Part shown: piece after piece, positions 7,101 through 15,725 of the stretch | How positions within the stretch are numbered: the stretch's first letter is position 1 | Layout: the number at the start of each line of letters is the position of its first letter | Origin: CALBPI01 sp039814545 | GTDB taxonomy: Bacteria; Pseudomonadota; Gammaproteobacteria; Steroidobacterales; Woeseiaceae | DNA: 64,000 nt | Direction: 5' to 3' | NCBI GenBank assembly: GCA_039814545.1 | Contig: JBCCBB010000003.1 | Coordinates: 1 to 64,000, forward strand | Made by a program: the position numbers and the translations under genes | Notes under the pieces: model-generated | What the model saw: only the letters and a program-made list of their open reading frames with translations | Told to the model about the DNA's origin: nothing | Databases searched by the model: none

Positions 7101-10100
7101 GCGTGCGGCGTTTTCGCTGGCTGCGCCGATCCGCGCTTGCTGTCCTTGTCTTGTTAGTGACACTGGTTGCGATGGCGTCCTGGCTCGCAGGGACAACCTC
7201 CGGTGCACGCTTTGTTGTGAATCGCGCGGTCGGCTACGTACCTGGCGCGTTGTCGATTGCCGAAGTCGACGGCACGCTGATCGGTGGCCTGACGCTGCGG
7301 GGCGTGGCTTACGCCGACCGGGTGCTGCAGGCGCGTGTCGATGCGCTCACCGTCCGCGTAGCGCCTTCTGTAGTGATCAACTGGCGCCGCGTGACCGTTC
7401 GCGAACTGACCCTTTCGGGCGTGGTTCTGACGCTTCCCGAATCGGGCAATGCCGAGCCCGCGCCCGAGGCGGGATCACTGCGTGTTCCCGCCATAGCGCT
7501 GGATCCGTTGCCTGTCGCACTGGACGTGGTGCGATTGTCGATCAATGACCTTCGGGTCGTGCGCGGCGCGGCACCCGAAATCGAGGTCACGCGCGTGAGC
7601 TTTTCCGGGGAATTCGACGGGCAGGATCTCGAATTACGCGAGCTCGCGGTCGATGCCCCGATGGGCCGCGCCGCGCTAGCAGGCCGCGTGCAACTGTCCC
7701 CGGATCTGCGCGCGCGCCTCACGCTTGACTGGCTGCTGAGCGGCAATGCTGAAGCGAAGGGCGCGCTCGTCGTGTCAGGAGACCGTCAGCGCTACGAGGT
7801 TCGCCACGAACTCGCGGCACCGTTTGTGGTGACGACAGCAGGAACCGTGGCCATGCCCATCGATGCGTCGCCGCGCGTTGATCTTGAGAGCACCGCGACG
7901 CGCATTGCCTACGCTACCGCATCGCAGGAGGTTGTCGCGACGGATCTTGTTGTGGGTGTTACCGGTCGGACCGAAGACTGGCGCATGACGGCTACGGCTG
8001 ATCTTGATGGCGATGGCTTGTCGGGCCTTGCGGCGAGCCTCGAAGCCCGCGGTGATCTGCGTGCGGTCGTGCTGGACGCCCTGGAACTCAGCGAGGCCGG
8101 AGAAACGCGGCTCCGTGCGACGGGGTCGGCACGTTTCGTTAATACGCCCGACTGGGACGCGACGCTCGAGCTGCGACAGCTGCCCACGGCGCGTGTGTTG
8201 CCTGACATTGATGCCGTGTTGACAGGCGCGCTTTCGGTGCAGGGCGCTTTGGGTGACGCGCCCACGGTTCGCGTGACGACCGACGGTATCGAGGGTCTGT
8301 GGCGCGACTACGCCGTTACGCTTGTGGGCGCAGCGCGGGTTGAGCCTGATGCCGTGACCTTGGACGCCGTGCGCGCTTCGTTGGGTGACAACCTGCTGTC
8401 GCTGGCCGGTACGCTGGGCTGCGAGGCTGGTGCAGAACTGGACGTGGCATTGCGTGCGCCGGAGTTGTCTGCGCTCTGGCCCGATCTTGCGGGCGCGGCC
8501 TATGTGGAAGGGCGGGTTTCGGGCACGGTGTCAGCGCCCACGATTGCGTTGGCGCTCGACGTCCCTGAGCTTTCCTACGGTGAGCTGGCGTTGACCGCGT
8601 TGTCGGGACGCGTGGATGCAGACTCCGGCGTCTCAGGCGCCTTCGATGTCGACCTTGCGGCCGCAGCGGTTCGCTCAGGCGACACCCGCGCAGAGGACTT
8701 GCGCGTTGCGATCACAGGCCCGGTCGATGACCACATGATTGTGCTTGAGGGCGCATCGGCACCGTTGTCGCGTGCGCAGATTCGCGCGACGGGTGGATAC
8801 GCGTCGCAGCAATGGACAGGGCGTGTGACGGTCGCTGAACTCAGCCTCGCCGCACCCGACGCAGCAGTCGAAGACTGGTCGCTGGAGTCGCCCGTCGCGC
8901 TTTCCGCGTCCGCGCAGACCGTGCGGTTTGAGCAAGGTTGCCTGGCGAGCGCGTCGTCAGCACGTCTTTGTCTAGAGGCCCTGGTCACCCCCGATGAGAT
9001 CGAAGCGCAGGCTTCGCTTGAGCGCCTCGACCTGTCGACCTGGTTGCCGCCAATTGCCGAAGGTCTGGAGATCGCAGGACGGGCCAACGCGAGCCTGCAG
9101 CTCGCAGGCCCGCGCGAGCGACTCAGTGGTGCTGCGTCGTTCGGCATCGACGGTCTCGAGATGGCACAAGGCGAGGGTGACGCGCGCAATCGCGTCGCGT
9201 TTGATGATGCACAGGCAGCGCTGATACTCGAAGCCGGTTCTCTCAGCGCGACGCTGGGCCTGCGGGCCGACACTGGCGGCTTGCTGGACGTGGAGATTGA
9301 CGTCGGCGACGCCTACGCTTCCGACGACGCACTAAGCGGCACCGTCAACCTGTCAGTCCCGGATGTAACAGCGCTGAATGTGCTCAGCGATGCGCTGGCA
9401 TTCTCGGAGGGCACACTCGAAGGCGAGGTGCTGATCACGGGCACGCGGCAGCAGCCCCGGATCGAGACCGACTTTGATGCCACGGCGATTCGTGCGCGTC
9501 TGTTGCCGTTGGGCATCGAGCTGCGGGAGCTGCGCTTCAATGCGGCATCGACGGACAGCGGCAGGGTTCGTATGGAGGCAGCCGGGCAATCGGGTGAAGG
9601 CAGCTTCAGGCTTGAGGGGAATGCCCAGCTGCGGGGTGATGGTGCGCCCAATGCGCGAGCGTCTGTCAAAGCAACGCGACTGACCTTTCTCGACTTGCCC
9701 GATGCCACCGGCGTCGCGAGCCTCGATCTCAGCCTTGAGGCAAGCCCTGAACGGCAGTCGCTGTCCGGCTCGCTGGCCGTGGACAGTGCATCAGTGATCG
9801 TTCGCGGCTTGCCAGAGAGCGCGGTCCGCGTGAGCGACGACATCGTCGTTGTCAACGAGGCCAAGGATGCGCCGAGCGGTGCACCGCCCGGTCCGCTGCG
9901 CACAGTAGACGTCAATGTGACGCTTTCCGAGGACGTCAGGCTTGAGGGTTTTGGCCTCAAGACGCGACTCGATGGGGACCTCAAGCTTACGAAGCGGCCG
10001 CGTTCGGATCTTGCAGGTACGGGCAGCCTGCAACTCAAAGATGCGACCTACGAAGCCTACGGCCAGGCGCTCGAGGTCAGTCGTGGGCAACTGGTGTTCA

Positions 10101-10594
10101 ACGGGCCGCTTGATGCGCCCGTGCTCGACATTCGCGCGGAGCGAGTCGTTGACGAGACGCGCGTCGGTATCGACATCGCGGGCACGCCGGATGCCCTGTC
10201 GTCGACGCTGTTCTCGGAGCCTGCGCTGCCGGATGCCGAGGCGTTCAGTCTGTTGCTCACCGGGCGACCACTCGAGTCGGCAGGCGAGTCCGGCGACACG
10301 GCGCTGGCCGACGCGGCCCTGACACTCGGTCTCAAGCGCGCCTTCGGGGTCAGCAGCGCGATCCGCGATGCTGTCGGCCTCGACACGCTGACCGTGGCCG
10401 GCAGTGGTCGTGACGGGCGTGTGCTGGCAGGCAAGCAGCTCTCGAAAGACCTCTACCTCGAGTACGCCTACGGCGTGTTTGACCAGGTGAGCACGGTGCT
10501 CGTCCGTCTACAGCTCAACAAGCGCCTGGCGCTTGAGTCGCAGTCGGGTGATACGCAGTCCGTCGACCTCGTCTATTCCGTGGGCTCTCGCTGA
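7097..10594 (+). CDS. tamB: TamB-like translocation/assembly module protein (DUF490)
   Basis: AsmA/TamB-type bridging protein of 1165 residues, the usual size class for TamB. One N-terminal membrane anchor (about residues 9-32) is followed by a long, repetitive beta-helical periplasmic body. The conserved C-terminal DUF490 domain ends in LYLEYAYGVFDQVSTV and LVYSVGSR. It is thought to form a hydrophobic groove connecting the inner membrane to the TamA barrel. The GTG start overlaps the tamA stop, a typical tamA-tamB arrangement. It is the last gene of the block beginning at 2706; about 60 non-coding bases separate it from the next gene. Confidence 0.9.
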   Translation: MSVRRFRWLRRSALAVLVLLVTLVAMASWLAGTTSGARFVVNRAVGYVPGALSIAEVDGTLIGGLTLRGVAYADRVLQARVDALTVRVAPSVVINWRRVTVRELTLSGVVLTLPESGNAEPAPEAGSLRVPAIALDPLPVALDVVRLSINDLRVVRGAAPEIEVTRVSFSGEFDGQDLELRELAVDAPMGRAALAGRVQLSPDLRARLTLDWLLSGNAEAKGALVVSGDRQRYEVRHELAAPFVVTTAGTVAMPIDASPRVDLESTATRIAYATASQEVVATDLVVGVTGRTEDWRMTATADLDGDGLSGLAASLEARGDLRAVVLDALELSEAGETRLRATGSARFVNTPDWDATLELRQLPTARVLPDIDAVLTGALSVQGALGDAPTVRVTTDGIEGLWRDYAVTLVGAARVEPDAVTLDAVRASLGDNLLSLAGTLGCEAGAELDVALRAPELSALWPDLAGAAYVEGRVSGTVSAPTIALALDVPELSYGELALTALSGRVDADSGVSGAFDVDLAAAAVRSGDTRAEDLRVAITGPVDDHMIVLEGASAPLSRAQIRATGGYASQQWTGRVTVAELSLAAPDAAVEDWSLESPVALSASAQTVRFEQGCLASASSARLCLEALVTPDEIEAQASLERLDLSTWLPPIAEGLEIAGRANASLQLAGPRERLSGAASFGIDGLEMAQGEGDARNRVAFDDAQAALILEAGSLSATLGLRADTGGLLDVEIDVGDAYASDDALSGTVNLSVPDVTALNVLSDALAFSEGTLEGEVLITGTRQQPRIETDFDATAIRARLLPLGIELRELRFNAASTDSGRVRMEAAGQSGEGSFRLEGNAQLRGDGAPNARASVKATRLTFLDLPDATGVASLDLSLEASPERQSLSGSLAVDSASVIVRGLPESAVRVSDDIVVVNEAKDAPSGAPPGPLRTVDVNVTLSEDVRLEGFGLKTRLDGDLKLTKRPRSDLAGTGSLQLKDATYEAYGQALEVSRGQLVFNGPLDAPVLDIRAERVVDETRVGIDIAGTPDALSSTLFSEPALPDAEAFSLLLTGRPLESAGESGDTALADAALTLGLKRAFGVSSAIRDAVGLDTLTVAGSGRDGRVLAGKQLSKDLYLEYAYGVFDQVSTVLVRLQLNKRLALESQSGDTQSVDLVYSVGSR

Positions 10595-10657
10595 GCGGTA
10601 CCCGCCACGACTGCCAGTCCGTATACTTCGGCGCTGGTTTCCCAAGCGGTAGTTGTG

Positions 10658-11626
10658 ATGTCTTTACCCCCCGTTCTGCAGAATAGCCTGCGTCTGCCCG
10701 TCGTCGGCGCGCCCATGTTTATCGTTTCGGGGCCCAAGCTCGTTATCGAGCAGTGCCGGGCCGGCATCGTTGGCAGTTTTCCTGCGCTGAATGCGCGCCC
10801 GCAGCCCCTGCTCGACGACTGGCTTGCTGAGATTACAGAAACGCTGGAATCAGAGCGGGCGGCGAATCCGGATAAGCCCATCGCGCCCTTTGCCGTGAAC
10901 CAGATCTGTCACGCGAGCAACGACCGCCTCGAGGCGGATCTCGAGTCGTGCGTGAAGTTCAAGGTGCCTATCATCATTACGAGCCTGCGTCCGCCGCAGA
11001 TTGTTGTGGACGCCGTGCACAGCTACGGCGGTGTTGTGTTCCATGACGTCATCAACATGCGTCACGCACGCAAGGCCATCGAGCAAGGCGTCGACGGCAT
11101 CATCGCCGTGTGCGCCGGCGCGGGTGGTCACGCGGGCATGCTGAGCCCGTTTGCGCTCATCAAAGAGCTGCGCGCCGAGTTCGACGGCACAATTTTGCTG
11201 TCGGGCGCCATGACCTCGGGTCAGGACGTCATTGCTGCTCAGGCGATTGGCGCCGACCTGGCCTACATCGGGTCGCGGTTCATCGCCACGGAAGAGGCAA
11301 ACGCCGACTCGGGCTACAAGCAGATGCTCGTCGAGACGGCGGCCGTCGATATCGTCTACAGCTCGTTGTTCACGGGGGTACTGGGCAACTACCTGAAGCC
11401 CAGCATCACCAACGCGGGACTCGACCCCGACAACCTGCCCGCGGCTGACAAGTCGACGATGAACTTCGGCAGCGGTGGCAATCAGAAGTCCAAGGCCTGG
11501 CGCGATATCTGGGGTGCAGGTCAGGGTGTGGGCAGCATCCATGATGTGCTGCCCGTCGCCGAACTCGTCGAGCGTATGGCCGACGAATACGCCGACACCA
11601 TGGCCCGGCTCCGGGGCGCCGCCTGA
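10658..11626 (+). CDS. Nitronate monooxygenase / 2-nitropropane dioxygenase family
   Basis: FMN-dependent TIM-barrel enzyme of about 322 residues. The N terminus PVVGAPMFIVSG matches the family opening, and GVDGIIAVCAGAGGHAG carries the phosphate/FMN-binding GAGGHAG segment. Members oxidise alkyl nitronates, and some act as other FMN oxidoreductases. A GTG directly before the ATG at 10658 is possible, but ATG is preferred. Soluble and cytoplasmic. It is followed after eight bases by crcB, so the two may be co-transcribed. The physiological substrate cannot be read from sequence. Confidence 0.88.
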   Translation: MSLPPVLQNSLRLPVVGAPMFIVSGPKLVIEQCRAGIVGSFPALNARPQPLLDDWLAEITETLESERAANPDKPIAPFAVNQICHASNDRLEADLESCVKFKVPIIITSLRPPQIVVDAVHSYGGVVFHDVINMRHARKAIEQGVDGIIAVCAGAGGHAGMLSPFALIKELRAEFDGTILLSGAMTSGQDVIAAQAIGADLAYIGSRFIATEEANADSGYKQMLVETAAVDIVYSSLFTGVLGNYLKPSITNAGLDPDNLPAADKSTMNFGSGGNQKSKAWRDIWGAGQGVGSIHDVLPVAELVERMADEYADTMARLRGAA

Positions 11627-11634
11627 GGCGCGCC

Positions 11635-12018
11635 GTGCCCGTCGCGAAGCAGCTGATCCTGGTCGCGCTGGGTGGCGCGGCGGGCGCAGCCTGCCGCCAC
11701 CTTGTAAACCTGGGGTTTGCGCGCAGCGACTATCCCTGGTCGACGATGATCGTCAATGTCGCGGGTTCGCTGTTGTTGGGTGCGCTTGTGTACTGGTTCG
11801 CCCTTCGGGGTGGTGCCTGGGAGACGAGCGGTCGCTTGTTGCTGGCAACGGGGTTTTGCGGTGCGTTCACAACCATGTCGGCGCTGGCACTCGAAACGCG
11901 AGAGCTCGCGGAGGTCAGCTCGTCCTGGTCCGCGTCCTTATTCGCACTGGGCACCCTCGGTTTGTCGATTGCCGGCCTGATTATCGGTGCCGGTCTGGCG
12001 CGCGCGGTGCTCGACTAA
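11635..12018 (+). CDS. crcB: CrcB/Fluc-type fluoride channel with altered Phe box
   Basis: Small four-helix membrane protein (127 residues) of the CrcB/Fluc family, which exports fluoride as an antiparallel dimer. Diagnostic residues are present: GGAAGAACR (Arg21), the pore Asn41 in IVNVAGS, and GFCGAFTT (73-80). In the segment normally reading TTFSTF the sequence is TTMSAL (79-84), so both Phe-box phenylalanines are replaced. Start is GTG 11635, close behind the nitronate monooxygenase gene. No fluoride riboswitch is possible in the eight-base gap. The stop overlaps the convergent decarboxylase stop by three bases. Confidence 0.85.
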   Translation: MPVAKQLILVALGGAAGAACRHLVNLGFARSDYPWSTMIVNVAGSLLLGALVYWFALRGGAWETSGRLLLATGFCGAFTTMSALALETRELAEVSSSWSASLFALGTLGLSIAGLIIGAGLARAVLD

Positions 12019-13400
12019 GCGGCGTCGCGCGCGACCACGGCATCGCGTGAGGCTGTTAGCCGTGCCGTGATGTCGTCGATCCAGTCCCGATGCTCTGCCT
12101 TCATGAGGCAGCTGCGCAGGCATGTCAGCGTATCTCGATCAGCTGTCATGGCCGACAGACCCGCCGGCAGACGCTCGGGTTCCACGTCGATCAGCGCCAG
12201 GTGCAAATCGCGCTGGGCGGCCTCGTCGAAAATTGCCTGAGCCAATCGCGAGGATTCGCTGAACGAGCTCGAATTGACGCCCCAAACGATGATATCGAGC
12301 TCGGGTGCCTGCAGCAGCGTGAAGCCCTCGTCGGCCTCGACACGAGCGGCAAGGTCGCGCGCGGCCGCGATGCACTGCTCGAGCATGCCCGCAAACGTCC
12401 TGCCACGTTCCAGCGGCAAGAGTCTTTGCGTGGTCCACAACGCGACGGCTGCGGCTCCGGCCCGAGAGCACTCAAGGCTGATCTCGCCCAGGTGCAACTC
12501 GTCCGAGCTGAAGTAGGTGTAGGGCGAATCGTGTTGGTAGTGCCGTCCGACGGCCGGGTCGGGAAACAGGATGCAGCCGCAACCATAAGGCTGTAGTCCG
12601 TGCTTGTGCGGATCGATGGCGACGCTGTCCGCGTGCGCGATCGCATCGTAGGCGCGACGCGCGTCGTCACCCAGCGTTGAGGCCAGCGTGAAATAACCCC
12701 CGTAGGCGGCGTCGACGTGAACGCGGATATCGCGCGGACGGCAAAGCGCCAGTATCGCATCGACACGGTCGACCGAGCCCGCACTCGTCGTGCCTGCCGT
12801 GGCCACGACCGTACCGATGTCGTCGGTGCTGTCGAGCAGGGCTTCAAGCGCGTCGAGCGACATCCGGCCCGTGTGGTCAGTTGGGCAGGCCGTGAACGCT
12901 ACGCCAAGCACTGCCGACAGGCGGCTGTGCGTGTAGTGAGACTCCGCCGAGGCGACAACACGGCGCCCGCCGGTTTCTTCCCGCGCCATCCAAAGTGCTT
13001 CGAGGTTGGCCACCGTGCCGCCTGAGGTCAGGTGGCCCAGGTGTGTCTCGAATCCGAACATGGCAGCGATCTCGGCAACGGCTTCTTTTTCCATCGCGGA
13101 GCTCGCGCGTCCGCCGTCGAGTGCGTGGTTGTTGGGATTCACATACTGCGCGAGCTGGTAGGCGAGCCGCGCGACGGGGTGCGGCGGCTTGAGCATCTGA
13201 CCCGCGTAGAGCGGGTGGGCGTAAGGGTAGTTGTCTTGCAGCCGTTCCGCGGCCGCAAGCAGTGCATCGCGTGCGGCGTCGTCGATTGCGGGGCGCGTGG
13301 ACGCGGGTAGTGACAGACTGTCGCCGAGGCGATCAACGGCGGCGTCGAGCGCGGCGATGGCGCCTGGTTCCTGCAGTTCGAAGCGGTTGTCGGTTGTCAT
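12015..13400 (-). CDS. PLP-dependent group II decarboxylase
   Basis: Pyridoxal-phosphate enzyme of 461 residues related to aromatic-amino-acid, glutamate and diaminobutyrate decarboxylases. Visible motifs are LTSGGTVANLEAL (cofactor phosphate region), ESHYTHSR, HVDAAYGGYF (the Asp that contacts the pyridine nitrogen) and the Schiff-base lysine in IDPHKHGLQPYGCG. Cytoplasmic. Sequence alone does not fix the substrate; PHKHG followed by a Cys-rich loop differs from classic DOPA decarboxylase. It is convergent with crcB (3-base overlap), and its start lies ten bases beyond the end of the upstream pirin gene, so the two are probably co-transcribed. Confidence 0.85.
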   Translation of the reverse strand: MTTDNRFELQEPGAIAALDAAVDRLGDSLSLPASTRPAIDDAARDALLAAAERLQDNYPYAHPLYAGQMLKPPHPVARLAYQLAQYVNPNNHALDGGRASSAMEKEAVAEIAAMFGFETHLGHLTSGGTVANLEALWMAREETGGRRVVASAESHYTHSRLSAVLGVAFTACPTDHTGRMSLDALEALLDSTDDIGTVVATAGTTSAGSVDRVDAILALCRPRDIRVHVDAAYGGYFTLASTLGDDARRAYDAIAHADSVAIDPHKHGLQPYGCGCILFPDPAVGRHYQHDSPYTYFSSDELHLGEISLECSRAGAAAVALWTTQRLLPLERGRTFAGMLEQCIAAARDLAARVEADEGFTLLQAPELDIIVWGVNSSSFSESSRLAQAIFDEAAQRDLHLALIDVEPERLPAGLSAMTADRDTLTCLRSCLMKAEHRDWIDDITARLTASRDAVVARDAA

Positions 13401-13409
13401 GTGTTGCGT

Positions 13410-14282
13410 TTACTCGGGGAGGGGAATGAACTCGTCGTCGCCAGGCACTCGATCGAAGCGCATGTTGGCCCAGTCCTGCTTTGCGGTCTCGATGCGATCG
13501 AGTCGACTGGAGACGAAGTTCCACCAGATGTGGCGCTTCTCGGGCATCGGATCGCCGCCGAGCAGCATAACGCGTGAGCCTGCTGCGACCGACATGGTCA
13601 CGGGAGCGCCCCCGCGGAAGATGACCATCTCGCCGTCACCGAATTGCTGACCGTCGACATGGATGCTGCCCGTCACGACGTACGCGGCGCGGTCATCGAA
13701 CTGATCCTCCAACGTCACGCTGCCTGCGCCCTCGGCATGACAGTCGGCGTAGAACATGGGCCAAAGGGTGTCGACGGGTGCGGTGTGACCCGCCATCTCG
13801 CCTGCGATGAGGCGAAAGGACAGTGCGCCGTCCTGCCAGGCCGGCAGGGTGTCGGCAGCGTGATGTACGAAGGAGGGTTCGATTTCCTCCTGTTCGACAG
13901 GCAGCGCGAGCCATGACTGGATCCCGTGGATGCGTGATTCGGCGTTGCGCGACGCATCGTCGCTGCGCTCGCTGTGGGTGATGCCACGGCCCGCGGTCAT
14001 CCAGTTCACGGCACCCGGCTCGATATTCTGGTTGGCGCCGACACTGTCGCGGTGAAAGAGGCTGCCCTCAAACAGGTAGGTGACCGTCGCCAGATTGATG
14101 TGGGGGTGGGGGCGTACATCGATGCCCTTGCCCGGGGGAAACACGGCGGGGCCCATGTGGTCGAAAAAGATGAACGGGCCCACGGTCGGGTGCGCTCCGT
14201 GGGGCAGCACGCGGCGCACGGTGAAGTCGCCTAAGTTGCGTTCACGTGGGCGGATAACGGTCTCGATGCTATGATTTTCCAT
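13410..14282 (-). CDS. Pirin family protein
   Basis: Bicupin protein of 290 residues, full length for pirins. The N-terminal cupin has the metal site: RPHPHINLATVTYLFEG supplies two histidines and GRGITHSERS the remaining His and Glu. Bacterial pirins may be quercetin dioxygenase-like enzymes or metabolic regulators; which applies here is not visible. It lies directly upstream of the decarboxylase on the same strand with a 9-base gap. Its start faces a membrane protein gene transcribed the other way, so a divergent promoter should lie in about 14283-14396. Confidence 0.9.
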   Translation of the reverse strand: MENHSIETVIRPRERNLGDFTVRRVLPHGAHPTVGPFIFFDHMGPAVFPPGKGIDVRPHPHINLATVTYLFEGSLFHRDSVGANQNIEPGAVNWMTAGRGITHSERSDDASRNAESRIHGIQSWLALPVEQEEIEPSFVHHAADTLPAWQDGALSFRLIAGEMAGHTAPVDTLWPMFYADCHAEGAGSVTLEDQFDDRAAYVVTGSIHVDGQQFGDGEMVIFRGGAPVTMSVAAGSRVMLLGGDPMPEKRHIWWNFVSSRLDRIETAKQDWANMRFDRVPGDDEFIPLPE

Positions 14283-14396
14283 GGGGCTGCCGCTACATCC
14301 AGGAGTCTCATTGTTTCACACGCGTGGCGCCCCGTGCACACAGACGGGGGCTTGTTTCGCGCAAGCTTCAGGGTCCGACCGAACGACAATTCCCCC

Positions 14397-15725
14397 ATGA
14401 TCGATTTGCTGAGTCTTGCTGTTCCGTTCTTCCTCGCCGCCATCGCGGTGGAGTGGGTGCTTGATCGGCGTGGCAACGTGGGCTGGATGCCTTGGCAGGA
14501 TGCCCTGGGCAGCCTGAGTGCCGGTGCGCTGAGTACCACAACGGGTTTATTCACAAAGTTGATCGGCATCGCCGTCTACGCCTGGGTGCTTGAGCACTTC
14601 GCGCTATGGCGGATGCCTGCTGAGTGGTTCGACCTGTCCGCGTCGGGCGTGCTGGCCTGGCTCGGTGTGCTGCTGACCTGGGACTTCTTCTACTACTGGA
14701 AACACCGTCTCGGGCACGAGGTGGCGCTGCTCTGGGCGGCGCACAGCGTTCATCACCAGAGTGAGGAGTACAACCTCACCACGGCACTGCGTCAGACCAG
14801 CACGGACTTCATCATCGGCTGGATCGTGTACGTGCCCATGTTCCTGCTCGGCGTGCCGTTGCATGTGTTCGCAACGGTCGCCGCGCTCGATCTCATTTAC
14901 CAGTTCTGGGTGCACACCCGGCACATCGACAAACTGGGCTGGGCCGACCGCGTATTCGTCACGCCGTCCAATCATCGTGTCCACCACGCCCAGAACACGC
15001 CGTACCTCGACAAAAACTACGGCGGCATCCTTATCATCTGGGACCGGCTGTTCGGGACCTTTGCCGAGGAGCGCGATGACGAGCCCGTTGTATTCGGCGT
15101 GCGTCGCCCGTTGTCGAGCTTCAACGTGTTTGAGGCCAACTGGAGTGTCTATCGCGATCTCATTGCTGACAGCCGGCACGCTTCGAACTGGCGTGACCGG
15201 TTCGCCCTTTGGCTGCGGCACCCGGGATGGCGCCCCGACGATGTGGCTGCGCGCTATCCGCGGCCCTATGCGCCGCTCGAGGCATTCCAGAAGCACAGCG
15301 CGCTGGTGTCTGAACCCAGCCGTCGTTATCTGCTGACGCAATTCACGGTGGCAATCCTGATGACACTCGTTATCGGCGTCGTAGCACCGGGTGCAAGCTG
15401 GCAGGGGTTGCTCGCCGCCTGCGTGGTGCTGTGGCTGCTACTCGCAAGCGTAGGTATCGCGAGCGATGCACGGCCGGGTGCGGTTGCCTTTGAGCTCATC
15501 CGCCTTGCCGCGACTGTGCCACTTGCCGCGTACGCGGCCGCCGAGATTGCGCCCGTGTCCCGTGGTGGCGTTGTCGTTGCGGCAATCGTGTACGCGCTGT
15601 CCAGCGCGGCGTGGGTGGTGCGGGGCGACGCGCTCGCGTCGGTTCCCGAAGCATCGGGTCAGGCCACGTCGTCGGAACTCTCCGACGCATCGGGCAGCCA
15701 GCGCGAGAGCATGTCACGCAGCTGA
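14397..15725 (+). CDS. Sterol desaturase / fatty acid hydroxylase superfamily membrane protein
   Basis: Integral-membrane diiron oxygenase family protein, 442 residues from ATG 14397. The frame is open upstream, but that stretch is hydrophilic, lies across the pirin start and lacks family similarity. Histidine boxes: HRLGHE, HSVHHQS and NHRVHHAQN, the diiron ligand clusters of this superfamily, located in about residues 100-205. Several extra hydrophobic helices fill the C-terminal third (about 315-420), longer than a minimal desaturase. Substrate may be a lipid, sterol or carotenoid. The last 67 bases overlap the 3' end of the convergent kinase gene. Confidence 0.82.
   Translation: MIDLLSLAVPFFLAAIAVEWVLDRRGNVGWMPWQDALGSLSAGALSTTTGLFTKLIGIAVYAWVLEHFALWRMPAEWFDLSASGVLAWLGVLLTWDFFYYWKHRLGHEVALLWAAHSVHHQSEEYNLTTALRQTSTDFIIGWIVYVPMFLLGVPLHVFATVAALDLIYQFWVHTRHIDKLGWADRVFVTPSNHRVHHAQNTPYLDKNYGGILIIWDRLFGTFAEERDDEPVVFGVRRPLSSFNVFEANWSVYRDLIADSRHASNWRDRFALWLRHPGWRPDDVAARYPRPYAPLEAFQKHSALVSEPSRRYLLTQFTVAILMTLVIGVVAPGASWQGLLAACVVLWLLLASVGIASDARPGAVAFELIRLAATVPLAAYAAAEIAPVSRGGVVVAAIVYALSSAAWVVRGDALASVPEASGQATSSELSDASGSQRESMSRS

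Noticed and set aside
14271..14396. Upstream extension of the sterol-desaturase frame to 14271
   Set aside because: The added residues are hydrophilic, run over the pirin start codon and precede a good ATG at 14397 that begins directly at the first membrane helix.
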